From Nocardia macrotermitis (GTDB lineage: Bacteria; Actinomycetota; Actinomycetes; Mycobacteriales; Mycobacteriaceae), in assembly GCF_009604405.1 (NCBI RefSeq), contig NZ_WEGK01000010.1, positions 1-64,000 of the forward strand: 64,000 bases of DNA, read 5' to 3'. Shown here one piece after another: positions 8,129-16,970 of this stretch. A program made the translations under genes and the position numbers. Below the pieces are notes generated by a model. That model was not told the origin of the DNA, made no database searches, and was given only the letters and a program-made list of their open reading frames with translations. Within the stretch, counting starts at the first letter, position 1; every line of letters begins with the position of its first letter.

Positions 8129-8782
8129 CCGTCGATGCCGCGACCGGTTCCAAACCTGAATTCGAGACCCTGGTTGGCGAGCGAAAGCCGCTGGAGGAGA
8201 TCATCGAACGTCTCGGTTACATACCTGTCATCGAGTTGACCAAGCATTGCCAGAATTTCAGATTCGTGAGCGCGGGGCGCGATATGTTGGCGACAATCGT
8301 CACCGTGCCCGAGATTGCCGGTACGTTCGTCGAGCTGGAAACGCAAGCTGCCGAGCAGGACCTCCAGGAGGCGTTGGCCGATCTGCGGACAGTGCTGGCC
8401 GAACTCGATATATCCGAAGACGAATTGACGACCGAACTCTATACCGATGCTGTTGCAGAGGCTCGGAAGCGAGACGAAATGTCCACGCTCCCAGCAGATC
8501 CGCATTGAGATGTGCATGAGTCGTTCCATGACGCCAACGTCGACCGCGGTCCTCACCCGAGCGTCGACGCCCAACCACGTCGAGGTCCGAAAGCGCTGTG
8601 ACAAGTCGCGAGGGCGGGCATCAGCGACACTCTGAACCGGTACTGGCCAACCCGACCCCCGCAAACCCCGCCGCAGCGCAGGGTTCGCTGAGTACACCGC
8701 AGACACACGTTCCAGAGGACAGCTGCGGGTTCGTGGTGAAAGTTGGGATCGGTAGGGGGTGGGTGGGGGGTGTACTCGGGGC

Positions 8783-9181
8783 ATGACATCTTCTCAGTTT
8801 CCTGCGAATCAATCACAGCCTGGTGGCTTGGACAAGAAGACCAGTGCGATGCTGGCGTATGCGCTGGGGTGGCTCACCGGGATCATTTTTCTGTTTGTGG
8901 GGAAGGATGATCCTGATGTGAAATTCCATGCCTCGCAATCGATCGTCTTCTTCGGGGCCGTGTCGGTGGTCAATATTGTGTTGAGTGTGGTCGGCTCGTT
9001 GCTCGGCGTTTTCGGGATCATTTTCAGCCTTGTCGGGGTCGCCGTCGGGGTCTTCGCGGTTGTCGTTTGGGTCATGGCGATGGTTCAGGCGAACAACAGC
9101 GGTGGTGTGCGGGCGGGGCTGCCCATCGTCGGGAGGTTCACTGCGCCTTATGCCGATCGGTTGGCCGACTCGATCAGATAG
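8783..9181 (+). CDS. DUF4870 membrane protein
   Basis: A 132-residue integral membrane protein. After a polar N-terminus it has a hydrophobic helix (LAYALGWLTGIIFLFVG), the DUF4870 signature DPDVKFHASQSIVFF, then two closely spaced helices (about residues 55-95). Members are small membrane proteins of unknown function. Upstream (8509-8782) I see no gene. A terminator follows at 9259. Confidence 0.85.
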   Translation: MTSSQFPANQSQPGGLDKKTSAMLAYALGWLTGIIFLFVGKDDPDVKFHASQSIVFFGAVSVVNIVLSVVGSLLGVFGIIFSLVGVAVGVFAVVVWVMAMVQANNSGGVRAGLPIVGRFTAPYADRLADSIR

Positions 9182-9258
9182 CGGGGTATTCGAAGGCCCA
9201 GCTGGAGTTCGTCATCGATGCTGTCGGCCCGGCTGCTGGAGGCGACAGTCCGAAGGAT

Positions 9259-9294
9259 CAACGGCCCGAGTTCATCTCGGGCCGTTGGGTTTTC
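9259..9294 (+). terminator. Intrinsic terminator
   Basis: A perfect 12-bp stem CAACGGCCCGAG / CTCGGGCCGTTG with a 5-nt loop is followed by GGTTTTC. It serves the DUF4870 gene and could also stop the convergent MBL gene at 9335 from the other side. Confidence 0.88.
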
Positions 9295-9334
9295 GGCGTC
9301 GGAATGGAACGGGCGGCCTTCGGCAACCGACCGG

Positions 9335-10255
9335 TCACGGATGAACGCTGTGGTCGTGGCTGGGTTGGATGGTGACTCGATGCCGGATGGCGTGGAGGCG
9401 GTGGAGGGTTTGCCAGGCTGCGTCGCGGTCGGCGTCGGCCAGGAGGCCGGGGTAGGACGCCTTTTGGCGGAAGTGGTCGATTTGGGTGTGGCTCCAGATG
9501 GCGTCGCCTGCGAGGAGGGTTGGGCCGGTGGGGGTTTGGGCCAGGATACCGATGCTGGCGGGGGTATGGCCGGGGAGGTCCACGAGGGTTACGGAGTGGT
9601 CGCCGAAGAGGTCCAGGGTGCGGGAGAAGGTCAGGATCGGTGGGCCGTCGAGATCGTAGAGGGTTGTGGGTCTGTTGTGCAGGGCGGGGCGGACGCCGCC
9701 CTGGGGGGCGATGCGGTCGCTCGTCATCCAGGCGTGTTCGGGGCGGTGGAGGTGCACGGGGAGGCCGGGGAGGTCGAGCAGTCCGGCGACGTGGTCCCAG
9801 TGCAGGTGGGTGGGGAGGGCGAAATCAATGGTGGCGGGGTCGATTTCGGCGAGGGTGAGGGCCTGGCGGATGTCGATGACGTCGCGGCGGGGTTTGACGG
9901 CTATTCGCAGGATCCACGGCAGGTCGGCGACCGCGCGATCGATGACGCCCACGCAGACGCCCGGATCGACCAGGATGGTCGCCTCGGGGTGGCGGATGAT
10001 GAAGGCATTGATCAGGTTGGGGGTCAGCGCGGGCCGCCAGACTCCTTCGGCGATACCGGGAGTCGGGACCATCCGTTCCCGCTGCGGCAGCGTGATGATC
10101 TCGACTGTCGTTGTGGCCGTGGGCAATCCGTGATCGGTCAGGGATGCCAGGAACCCGTGATCGGGACGCCGCGGACGGATGACACCGAGCGGCAGACCGC
10201 CGAACGCCCGGCAACATGTCACCAGGTTCGGTTTCGCGACCTCGACATCGCTCAT
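9335..10255 (-). CDS. MBL-fold metallo-hydrolase
   Basis: 306 residues. The zinc motif H-x-H-x-D-H is THLHWDH at 149-155; later metal ligands fit LPGHTPASIGI and LLAGDAIWSH. This layout is the lactonase/glyoxalase-II type of metallo-beta-lactamase fold; substrate not predictable. No signal peptide, so cytoplasmic. It is divergent from the GH43 gene with about 145 bases between. The coding strand is unusually C-rich, as seen in several minus-strand genes here. Confidence 0.85.
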   Translation of the reverse strand: MSDVEVAKPNLVTCCRAFGGLPLGVIRPRRPDHGFLASLTDHGLPTATTTVEIITLPQRERMVPTPGIAEGVWRPALTPNLINAFIIRHPEATILVDPGVCVGVIDRAVADLPWILRIAVKPRRDVIDIRQALTLAEIDPATIDFALPTHLHWDHVAGLLDLPGLPVHLHRPEHAWMTSDRIAPQGGVRPALHNRPTTLYDLDGPPILTFSRTLDLFGDHSVTLVDLPGHTPASIGILAQTPTGPTLLAGDAIWSHTQIDHFRQKASYPGLLADADRDAAWQTLHRLHAIRHRVTIQPSHDHSVHP

Positions 10256-10399
10256 CGGATACTCCTCCCCAGCTGATCACGCCGCCCAATCCCACACGGC
10301 ACGTCGACTATACGATGTGGCGGGGTGATCGGCGGCGGGCGGGCATCGTCTGCCGGGAAGCATGTTACGACATCGACGATGAGGGGTAAGAGCGTTCGT

Positions 10400-11362
10400 A
10401 TGACCGAGAATGCAGCCGCCGCGGGGGCGGGAACCACTGGGACGTTTCGTAATCCGCTCAATCCGGGGGCGGACCCGTTCCTGACCTACTACGACGGGAA
10501 CTACTATCTGTCCACCACCCAGGGCGGCTCCTTACAGATCTGGAAGGCGGCCTCGCTGGCGGATCTTGCTGCGGCGCAGCCCAATACGGTGTGGACCGAT
10601 ACGACTCCGTCTCGCAATCAGGATATGTGGGCGGCGTGTTTCCGGCTGGTGCAAGGGAATTGGTACTTCTACTACACCGCCAGCGACGGCAGCAACGACG
10701 CCCATCGCATCTACGTGTTGAAGTCGTCGGGCTCGGATCCGTTGGGCCCGTACACATTCGTGGGTCAGCTCGGGGACGCCTGGGCGATCGATCCGGAGTT
10801 GCTGATCCTCGACGGCAAGTACTATCTGCTGTGGAGCGGGCCGACGAATCTGTTGCAGATCGCGCCGATGAGCGATCCGGTCACACTGTCCGGTCCGGCG
10901 GTGTACCTGCCGTCGGCGGGCGGATGCAGCGAGGTGCGGGAGGCGCCGGCGACGATCCAGCGCAACGGCACCACCTACCTGATCTACTCCACCTGCGACA
11001 CGGGCAAACCGGACTATCAGCTGTGGATGCGCACCCTCCCGCCTGGTGCCGACCCGCTCAACCCCGACAATTGGACCCAGTCCCCCAGCGCCGTATTCAG
11101 CCGCAACGACGCCGCCAACGTCTTCGGCCCCGGCTCGAACAGCTTCTTCCAGAGCCCCGACGGCACCGAGGACTGGATCGCCTACCACGGCAAAACCACC
11201 AGCGAGTACACCTACGACGGCCGCACCACCCGCGCCCAGAAATTCACCTGGAACGCCGACGGCACACCGAATTTCGGCCAGCCGCTGTCCTTGGACACCG
11301 ATATCGCCCTGCCATCGGGTGATCCCAAGAGCGCTGCCATCGCGGCTGCCGATCGGGTGTAG
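10400..11362 (+). CDS. Glycoside hydrolase family 43
   Basis: About 320 residues of a five-bladed propeller glycosidase. Family features: catalytic base Asp in NPGADPFLTYYDGNYYLS, the pKa-modulating Asp in WAIDPELLILDGKYYLLWSG, and the acid Glu in CSEVREAPATIQRNGTTYLIYS. GH43 enzymes remove arabinose or xylose from plant glycans. ATG 10400 is preferred because the domain starts about 15 residues later; starts at 10379 or GTG 10325 are possible and none has a strong ribosome site. No secretion signal is visible, odd for a polysaccharide enzyme. Ends just before a stem-loop terminator. Confidence 0.86.
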   Translation: MTENAAAAGAGTTGTFRNPLNPGADPFLTYYDGNYYLSTTQGGSLQIWKAASLADLAAAQPNTVWTDTTPSRNQDMWAACFRLVQGNWYFYYTASDGSNDAHRIYVLKSSGSDPLGPYTFVGQLGDAWAIDPELLILDGKYYLLWSGPTNLLQIAPMSDPVTLSGPAVYLPSAGGCSEVREAPATIQRNGTTYLIYSTCDTGKPDYQLWMRTLPPGADPLNPDNWTQSPSAVFSRNDAANVFGPGSNSFFQSPDGTEDWIAYHGKTTSEYTYDGRTTRAQKFTWNADGTPNFGQPLSLDTDIALPSGDPKSAAIAAADRV

Positions 11363-11368
11363 GAGGTC

Positions 11369-11400
11369 GAGCGGGCCGTGACCAGTCGCACGGCCCGCTC
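11369..11400. terminator. Stem-loop between convergent genes
   Basis: Perfect 12-bp arms GAGCGGGCCGTG / CACGGCCCGCTC with an 8-nt loop, seven bases after the GH43 stop. There is no T tract on the plus strand. It probably acts for both the GH43 gene and the convergent hydrolase gene ending at 11497. Confidence 0.7.
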
Positions 11401-11496
11401 ACGAATCTCGGTGGCCCCACGGAATCGAACACCGAAAGCGTTCCGGTGCACAGTCATTCGGGCTGCGATCGCCACCCGACCAATTCGGTTGTCCCG

Positions 11497-12393
11497 TCAG
11501 TCGGGAACGAGATCGTGGTCGTCCGGTACTTCCTGCTGGACCTCCGTCGGCTCCTGATCGCCGACGTGCCGGACAGGCGGCTGCGCGGCGATCTCCCCGG
11601 AGTGCCGTTCGAGAAACTCCCGCACGACGCTGTCGAAGACGTCGGGCGTCTCCATGCTGGGGGTGTGACCGGCTTCGGGGATGATCGCGAGTTGGGCGGC
11701 GGGAATCAGCGCGGCCAGTTCGGCAGCCAGGACGCCGCGGTCGAAGACGTCTTCCGCACCGGCGAGCACGAGAGTCGGAATATCCAGTGTGCGTGCGGTT
11801 TCGGTGTAGTCGGGGCGCGCCGCGCGGCCACGCAGGGCGGCCGCGGCGATCATCGGATGGGCGGCAGCCATCATGGCGCGAGCGTGGGCGGCGACTTCCG
11901 GACGCTCGTGCACGGTGCGTGCACTGAGCACCAATGGTAGGAATTCCTCCGCGTACTTGTGCACGCCCTCGGTTTCGAGCCGATCGGCCAGCGCCAGCCG
12001 ACCGGCCACCACCTCCGGCGAATCGAGACCTGCGAAAGTATCGGAAAATACTGCCGCACTTGCCCTTTCGGGATTCTTCGTCAAGAGATCGAGGACCACC
12101 TGACCGCCCATCGAGTAACCGACCAGCACCGCCTGATCGATACCCCGGTCGTCCAGGACCGCGAGCACCGCACGAGACTGCATGCCCATCGCGATCGGCC
12201 CACCCGCCACCGCGCTGTCCCCGAAACCGACCATGTCGACGCAGATCACGCGGTAACCGATCGCGGTGAAGGACTCGATCTGTCTACGCCACATACGTCT
12301 GTCGAACAGGAAACCATGCACGAAGACCAGGGCGGGACCACTGCCGTCATCGGTGTATCCGACGGGACCGAATTCGGTGGCGAGTATCGACAC
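11497..12393 (-). CDS. Alpha/beta hydrolase
   Basis: 298 residues. The oxyanion segment is VFVHGFLFDRRMW, the nucleophile elbow GYSMGG (Ser94), the acid lies in LAGAEDVFDRG, and the histidine in PEAGHTPSME. General alpha/beta hydrolase fold, substrate unknown. It follows truncated muconolactone isomerase and intradiol dioxygenase remnants, so it may once have been the enol-lactone hydrolase step of a catechol pathway; this rests on position only. Confidence 0.85.
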   Translation of the reverse strand: MSILATEFGPVGYTDDGSGPALVFVHGFLFDRRMWRRQIESFTAIGYRVICVDMVGFGDSAVAGGPIAMGMQSRAVLAVLDDRGIDQAVLVGYSMGGQVVLDLLTKNPERASAAVFSDTFAGLDSPEVVAGRLALADRLETEGVHKYAEEFLPLVLSARTVHERPEVAAHARAMMAAAHPMIAAAALRGRAARPDYTETARTLDIPTLVLAGAEDVFDRGVLAAELAALIPAAQLAIIPEAGHTPSMETPDVFDSVVREFLERHSGEIAAQPPVRHVGDQEPTEVQQEVPDDHDLVPD

Positions 12394-12405
12394 GATCGGA
12401 TCCGT

Positions 12406-12558
12406 TCAGATCTCGGACGGGTGGGTGGCCAGCTGCGGCCGCTTACCGGACCGCTGCAACTGCCGGCTGTATGCCTTCTCCCGAGCCAGCACATCCGCGT
12501 GCGCCTCGACCGAAAGGTCGTGTGGCAGCTGGACATCCATTCGCACGTGGAACAGCAT
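12406..12558 (-). pseudogene. Muconolactone D-isomerase (CatC-like), truncated
   Basis: The 50-residue frame begins MLFHVRMDVQLPHD and continues AREKAYSRQLQRSGK, closely matching the N-terminal half of muconolactone delta-isomerases (about 90-95 aa). It then runs into RPQLATHPSEI and stops, so the second half is lost. Isomerases of this family convert muconolactone to beta-ketoadipate enol-lactone in the catechol branch. Confidence 0.75.
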
Positions 12559-12598
12559 GTGCTCTCCTGATCTCGAAATGTGTTCGGGCCGTGCCGGT

Positions 12599-12735
12599 TC
12601 AGGCGCGGTCCAGGATGAAGTCGTAGGCGATGGATTCGCCGCCGTCCGGGCGCGGGTCGAGCATGAGTTCGGGTTCGACCGCCGAGGCGATGTCGTCACG
12701 CCAGGCATGCCAGCCCGCCGCGGCGACGAGTTTGC
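12599..12735 (-). pseudogene. C-terminal remnant of an intradiol (catechol 1,2-) dioxygenase
   Basis: The frame ending at 12599 reads WRDDIASAVEPELMLDPRP and closes YDFILDRA, which looks like the C-terminal end of catechol 1,2-dioxygenases. No dioxygenase sequence is readable further upstream. It ends 40 bases before the truncated isomerase, the order found in catechol operons. Identification rests on a short peptide. Confidence 0.4.
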
Positions 12736-12945
12736 CACACGCGCGTACCGGCCGTCGGAATCGGCGTGCCGGAGTTCGATCGCGGCAGCGGGCAGCCCCT
12801 CGAATCATGTTGCCGATCAATCGATTTCGCGAGTATTCGACCGAACCAGGATGACAGGCGGTATCGTGGAGGTCGGATACTGGTCCGACCAGCACGGTCG
12901 GACGATCCACCAAAATCAGGTCGACCGAGGGGGTTTGTGACCTGT

Positions 12946-14058
12946 ATGAGTGAAATTTTTGTCACACCTGCTGCTCTCCATGGATTCTCCATGGATTTGA
13001 ATGATATCGGCGAGCATTTTCTGTCCAACGCGTCACGAATTTCCGCCGCTGTTTCGCTTCCGGGCAATACATCCGGATTACTGGCGACCTTGACGCCGTC
13101 GTTCCTGAATTTCCAGGATCGAGTATCGTCCCTCGGACGAGACAACCACGGCAGGATCGTCACGTTCGGCACGAAACTGGGCGACGCACGACATACATTC
13201 CAGCGTGAGGACGATTCTTCGGCGACGGAAATTTCCGCGGTCTCGCCATTCACGACAGCCGAATACCGCACGCCGGCCGACAGCATCCGGTTCGGCGACA
13301 TGCATCTGCCCGAACTTCCCGATATCCAGACGAGCAGCCGCACGACCAAGAAGGCCGTTGTGGGCGCTCACGACATCGTGTCCATTTTCGACGATGGCTT
13401 GAATCAATCGATCGGGATCAAACCAGCCGCCCGATACCTCGCACCGTTGGCGGACGACTGGGAACACGTCCAGACCATCGGTAAGCGAATCCGGCAACTC
13501 GGCATCAACGACTCCTTCACCTCCGATAACCTGAGTGGCGGGTCGCAGTGGCTGACCTCGAAATGGTCGGGAACAGCCGCCGATTCATACACCACCGCCA
13601 TGCACACCCTGCACAGCGGAATATCGCAGCGTGGTACCGATATGGAGATCATCGGCAAAACCCTCGAAAAGGGTGGCGAATGCCTGGAGCGACTCGTCCA
13701 CAATCAGGCGGCGGCGGTGACCACGGGACTCATGCAGCCCCTGAACATTCTCGGCATCACCCTCCCGGTCGGCGTCTGGGCGCTGATCGCGGATCGGCCG
13801 ATGCGAGGTTCGTACAAATCGCAGATCACCACCGCTGTCGACACCGTACGAAACGACGCCGAGGCCAGGAGTAACTCGATCACGAACATCATGGATCGGA
13901 TCCACACCGCGCTGGCATACGAGCCGGGCACCCCGATCGCCGAACCGACCGGCGCGCTCTTCGTCCCCCAGGAAAAGGTGGCGGTCGATTACGGGACGAT
14001 CCGTTACGGTTTCGGAAACAACGTATGGTGGGAGCAGAGCCTTGCATCCGCCGCCTGA
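12946..14058 (+). CDS. EspC/WXG100-like type VII secretion substrate
   Basis: 370 residues. The first hundred (FVTPAALHGFSMDLNDIGEHF...) resemble the ESX-1 EspC-type domain. A second helical section centres on WLTSKWSGTAADSYTTAM, a W-x-G turn as in WXG100/PPE-like secretion proteins, followed by a hydrophobic LGITLPVGVWALIAD stretch. Such proteins are exported by type VII secretion. The final 17 bases overlap the next gene, implying translational coupling. The helical N-terminus plus unknown second gene plus lipoprotein looks like a polymorphic-effector cassette. No ESX machinery is in the window. Confidence 0.62.
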   Translation: MSEIFVTPAALHGFSMDLNDIGEHFLSNASRISAAVSLPGNTSGLLATLTPSFLNFQDRVSSLGRDNHGRIVTFGTKLGDARHTFQREDDSSATEISAVSPFTTAEYRTPADSIRFGDMHLPELPDIQTSSRTTKKAVVGAHDIVSIFDDGLNQSIGIKPAARYLAPLADDWEHVQTIGKRIRQLGINDSFTSDNLSGGSQWLTSKWSGTAADSYTTAMHTLHSGISQRGTDMEIIGKTLEKGGECLERLVHNQAAAVTTGLMQPLNILGITLPVGVWALIADRPMRGSYKSQITTAVDTVRNDAEARSNSITNIMDRIHTALAYEPGTPIAEPTGALFVPQEKVAVDYGTIRYGFGNNVWWEQSLASAA

Positions 14059-14695
14059 ACCCGCCATTCCGGACAACGTCGTGAAATATGGTTCTGCGGA
14101 CGGATGGCTGGACAAGTTCGAAGCAGCCATGAACGCCTCCGAGGCCGGATATGTCGCATTGTTCTTCGACGTGCACGGGTACGACTTCGCCTCCGACCTG
14201 TTCGATCTCTATATCGGCAACAACGGACCCGATTTCAGATACGTCCTCACCGACGACCAGGTTTGGGAGATATTGGCAACCAATGACGTCGGCAAGAAGA
14301 TCGACGACGGCCTGAAATACATTCAGGACGTCGCCAGGAAGGATCCTCAGACCGGGACAACCAGAGAAATCACCACCGATTGGATGCTGACCTTTCCGAC
14401 CGATAATCCCGACGTCGTCGACGCGCTCGCTCACTTCTCCATAGCCATCGGCAGCGACACGACGGTCACCAAGGACGGTAACGAGCTCCTGTGCGAGATA
14501 GACTATGTCGTATACATCTACGACTACTATAATTTCGACCAATCCCGACATTTCGAGCTCGATGATCCGATCTACAGCTTCAAGACCAATGTCGACGCAG
14601 ACATGCGCCAGCTCGAGGCGGCCGGTTGGGCGCGTAGCTTCCGCGTGAGCGGCGATACCAGCAATGTCCCGATGTTCTGGATAGGGAGTCTGTGA
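14042..14695 (+). CDS. Unknown protein coupled to the T7SS-type substrate
   Basis: 217 residues from TTG 14042, supported by GGGAG seven bases upstream; the start lies inside the end of the preceding gene. The protein is acidic and aromatic. It has TDWMLTFPTDNPDVVDALAH and DYVVYIYDYYNFD as its most distinctive parts, which suggests a compact globular domain. I cannot assign a family. It overlaps the next gene by GTGA. Between a secretion substrate and a lipoprotein it could be an effector domain, a chaperone or an immunity factor. Confidence 0.68.
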   Translation: MHPPPEPAIPDNVVKYGSADGWLDKFEAAMNASEAGYVALFFDVHGYDFASDLFDLYIGNNGPDFRYVLTDDQVWEILATNDVGKKIDDGLKYIQDVARKDPQTGTTREITTDWMLTFPTDNPDVVDALAHFSIAIGSDTTVTKDGNELLCEIDYVVYIYDYYNFDQSRHFELDDPIYSFKTNVDADMRQLEAAGWARSFRVSGDTSNVPMFWIGSL

Positions 14696-15135
14696 GACAC
14701 GCCGTCGTTCTGCTGCTGTCGTCCGCATTCTTGCTCGCCGGATGCGGCACGACCGAGAAACCCGTTCTCGACGACTTGGCCACCTGCGCGAATATTCACT
14801 TCGCTGCCGCACCGAACGTCGTCGCCCAGCATCGCGCCGCCGACTTCGGTTCGGGCCGAACGATTTCCGCCATCGTCGAGACCCGGAGCGACCAGGTGGA
14901 ATCCTTCGAGAAACTGTCCGCTCTGGGCCGATCCACTCCCGGTGTGCCGACCGAATGGCGCTCGGAACAGTGGATGGCCCAGAGCCTGGCGTACCCCTTG
15001 AAAACCGACACGGGGAATATCAGCTTCTCCGACTACCATCCCCCATCCCCCGCCCGCTGGATCGTCATCCATGACAGCGGCGGCGGTCAGCGCCAGATCT
15101 TCATCAAGGCATACTGCGAGGGTGACGCGCGGTAG
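14692..15135 (+). CDS. Small lipoprotein
   Basis: 147 residues from GTG 14692 with GGGAG four bases upstream. A signal peptide MRHAVVLLLSSAFLLAGC ends in a clear lipobox LLAGC, so the mature protein is anchored by Cys18 outside the membrane. The rest has no recognised domain. Because it is translationally coupled to the two preceding genes, an immunity or docking role is plausible; that is inference. Confidence 0.72.
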   Translation: MRHAVVLLLSSAFLLAGCGTTEKPVLDDLATCANIHFAAAPNVVAQHRAADFGSGRTISAIVETRSDQVESFEKLSALGRSTPGVPTEWRSEQWMAQSLAYPLKTDTGNISFSDYHPPSPARWIVIHDSGGGQRQIFIKAYCEGDAR

Positions 15136-15216
15136 GTCGTGGGCGTCAGTTGTGTGCCGGGAGGCCATTCACCGGGCAGTGGTCGGCGACCCCGAGGACG
15201 GGTGCCGCGGGGGCGG

Positions 15217-16821
15217 TCAGTCGACGGCTTCGACCAGTCGGGCCGATGCCGATCTGGCGGCGCGGCGGCCGGAGAAGACGCAGTCCGCGATCGACAGGCC
15301 GCTCACGTAGGACTCCGAGCAGATTCCGATCGCGCTGCGTCCGGCCGCATACAGGCCCGGAATCGGTTCTCCCGCAGCTGATTTCACCGCGCCGGTGTCC
15401 TCGTCCACGGCCAGGCCGCCCAGAGTGAACATGGGGCACGGGTTGGTCAGTTTCGGGCGGACCGAGACGTCCAGCAGGGTGTAGGGGCCGGGGCCGATCG
15501 GGTGGGTGAAATCGGCCGGTTTGCCCATCGGGTCGGGTGCGCCGGTGGAGATGGCATCGTTGTGCGCGCGGATCGTCGCCGTCAGACCGTCCGGGAGGAT
15601 ACCGGCCCGTCGCGCCACCTCCGCCACGGTGTCGGCGCTGATCGCCGAGGTGCGCAACAGTGATTCGGCCTGCAACCGCTGGAACCAGATGGCCTCGTCC
15701 GACAGCTGTCCGCGCGCGCGACGCATGGTCTCGGCGTCGACGAACAGCCAGCCCTTGCCGCCCTGCTCGCGGACCAGGGCGTTGCCGACCGCCGCGCCGT
15801 AGCGCGTCTCGTCGATGAACCGTTGTCCCTGCTCGTTCACCAGCAGTCCGCCGTAGAAGGCACTCGGCGGGGCGATGAACCGCCATGCCGAGACGTTGTC
15901 CATGCGTTCGGCCACACCACCGGCCGCGACGCCGAGTTCGATACCGGAACCGTCGTCTCCGGTGGTGCCCAGCGCGAGGCCGCCGGTGTAGCCCGGCGCA
16001 TGGCGCGCGAGCAGTTCTCGATTCGCGATATATCCACCCGCGCACAGGATTACGCCTCGACGGGCACGAATCCGCACCACCCGGGCGTACCGGCTTTCGA
16101 GTGCGTCGAGCCGACCTTCCAGGATCCGGCGCAGCGGCGGATAGTAGATGCCCGGTTTGGCGGCGATCGCGGCCATCGCGGCGAACCGCCTGCGGATCGA
16201 GGGCGGCGCGCCGGCCATGGTGCGTGCCCGGACGCCGATGACCCGGCCGTCCTCGTCGCTCTCCAGCGCCACCACCCTGGTGTGCGGCCGGAATTCGACA
16301 CCGGCGCGCATCGCGGCGCGCGCGAGCGGCTGATAGATCTTCTTGCCCGACGCGCCCTTCCCCTTCGCCCGATGCCCGCGCTGCACCGGCGGCGTCACCG
16401 CGCGGAACTCCCCCGAACATTCGCTACCGGAGTAGTACAGGTAGTACCGATTGTCGGGATACGAAGTCTTGTACGGGCATACCGACGCCTCGAACGGCAC
16501 CCCGTGCCCCATCAGCCACTCGATCATCTCCGGACTCGAATCCACGAAGCGCCGCAACGTTTCCGGGCGCACCGCGTCACCGACCTCCCGGGTCAGATAC
16601 GCGAGCATCGCCTCGGACGTATCCCCGATCCCCGCCTCCCGCTGAATCACGGTCCCCCCGCCCGCATACACGATCCCACCCGACAGTTCGGTCGCCCCAC
16701 CCCCGTTGAACCGATCCACCGCCAACACCTCCGCCCCCGCCGCCCGCGCCTCCAACCCCGCACAGGCCCCCGCGGCCCCGAACCCCACCACCAACACATC
16801 CGTGGTCGCATCCCACACCAT
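15217..16821 (-). CDS. FAD-binding dehydrogenase (KstD / fumarate-reductase flavoprotein family)
   Basis: 534 residues. The N-terminal dinucleotide motif is VVGFGAAGACAGLEA; the FAD/substrate parts include GGGATELSGGIVYAGGG, GTTGDDGSGIELGVAAGG and a C-terminal AAGRSAIGICSESYVSGLSIADCVFSG split over the FAD site. These are features of 3-ketosteroid dehydrogenase and fumarate-reductase flavoproteins, which desaturate or reduce C-C bonds next to a carbonyl. The true substrate is unknown. Transcribed alone; start ATG 16821. Confidence 0.85.
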   Translation of the reverse strand: MVWDATTDVLVVGFGAAGACAGLEARAAGAEVLAVDRFNGGGATELSGGIVYAGGGTVIQREAGIGDTSEAMLAYLTREVGDAVRPETLRRFVDSSPEMIEWLMGHGVPFEASVCPYKTSYPDNRYYLYYSGSECSGEFRAVTPPVQRGHRAKGKGASGKKIYQPLARAAMRAGVEFRPHTRVVALESDEDGRVIGVRARTMAGAPPSIRRRFAAMAAIAAKPGIYYPPLRRILEGRLDALESRYARVVRIRARRGVILCAGGYIANRELLARHAPGYTGGLALGTTGDDGSGIELGVAAGGVAERMDNVSAWRFIAPPSAFYGGLLVNEQGQRFIDETRYGAAVGNALVREQGGKGWLFVDAETMRRARGQLSDEAIWFQRLQAESLLRTSAISADTVAEVARRAGILPDGLTATIRAHNDAISTGAPDPMGKPADFTHPIGPGPYTLLDVSVRPKLTNPCPMFTLGGLAVDEDTGAVKSAAGEPIPGLYAAGRSAIGICSESYVSGLSIADCVFSGRRAARSASARLVEAVD

Positions 16822-16970
16822 CTAGACCCCTTCCAGGACCTGAAACACGTTCCCGAAGCTTGTCGCCCCGGAAAGCAAATACCAAGGTTATAGCCCTTGT
16901 TCGAACTCCGGACAAGACTACAACTTGTTACATTTCCGGCCTAGAAGATGCGAGCGCACCAATCCGCGAC

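Larger units (their letters stand above)
6419..8508 (+). pseudogene. CYTH-domain (class IV adenylate cyclase-like) gene split by IS256-family element
   Basis: The N-terminal part (6419-6639) carries the CYTH signature E-x-E-x-K (IEAEYKARL) and ends LTFKDSAVDA. The C-terminal part (8139-8508) continues ATGSKPEFETLVGERKPLEEI and stops at 8508. Removing the IS and one copy of the duplicated target gives 591 bases, 196 aa, in one frame, the usual size for class IV adenylate cyclases. CYTH enzymes act on triphosphates (cAMP synthesis, thiamine triphosphate or polyphosphate hydrolysis); which applies here is unknown. RBS GGAG lies upstream of ATG 6419. Insertion abolishes the tunnel fold. Confidence 0.86.

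Noticed and set aside
310..8780. Genomic island integrated at tRNA-Pro
   Set aside because: No integrase and no repeated tRNA 3' end were found in the window, so the idea is not supported here.
8107..8784. 225-codon minus-strand frame behind the IS256-family element
   Set aside because: It is antisense to the conserved C-terminal half of the CYTH protein and has no recognisable content.
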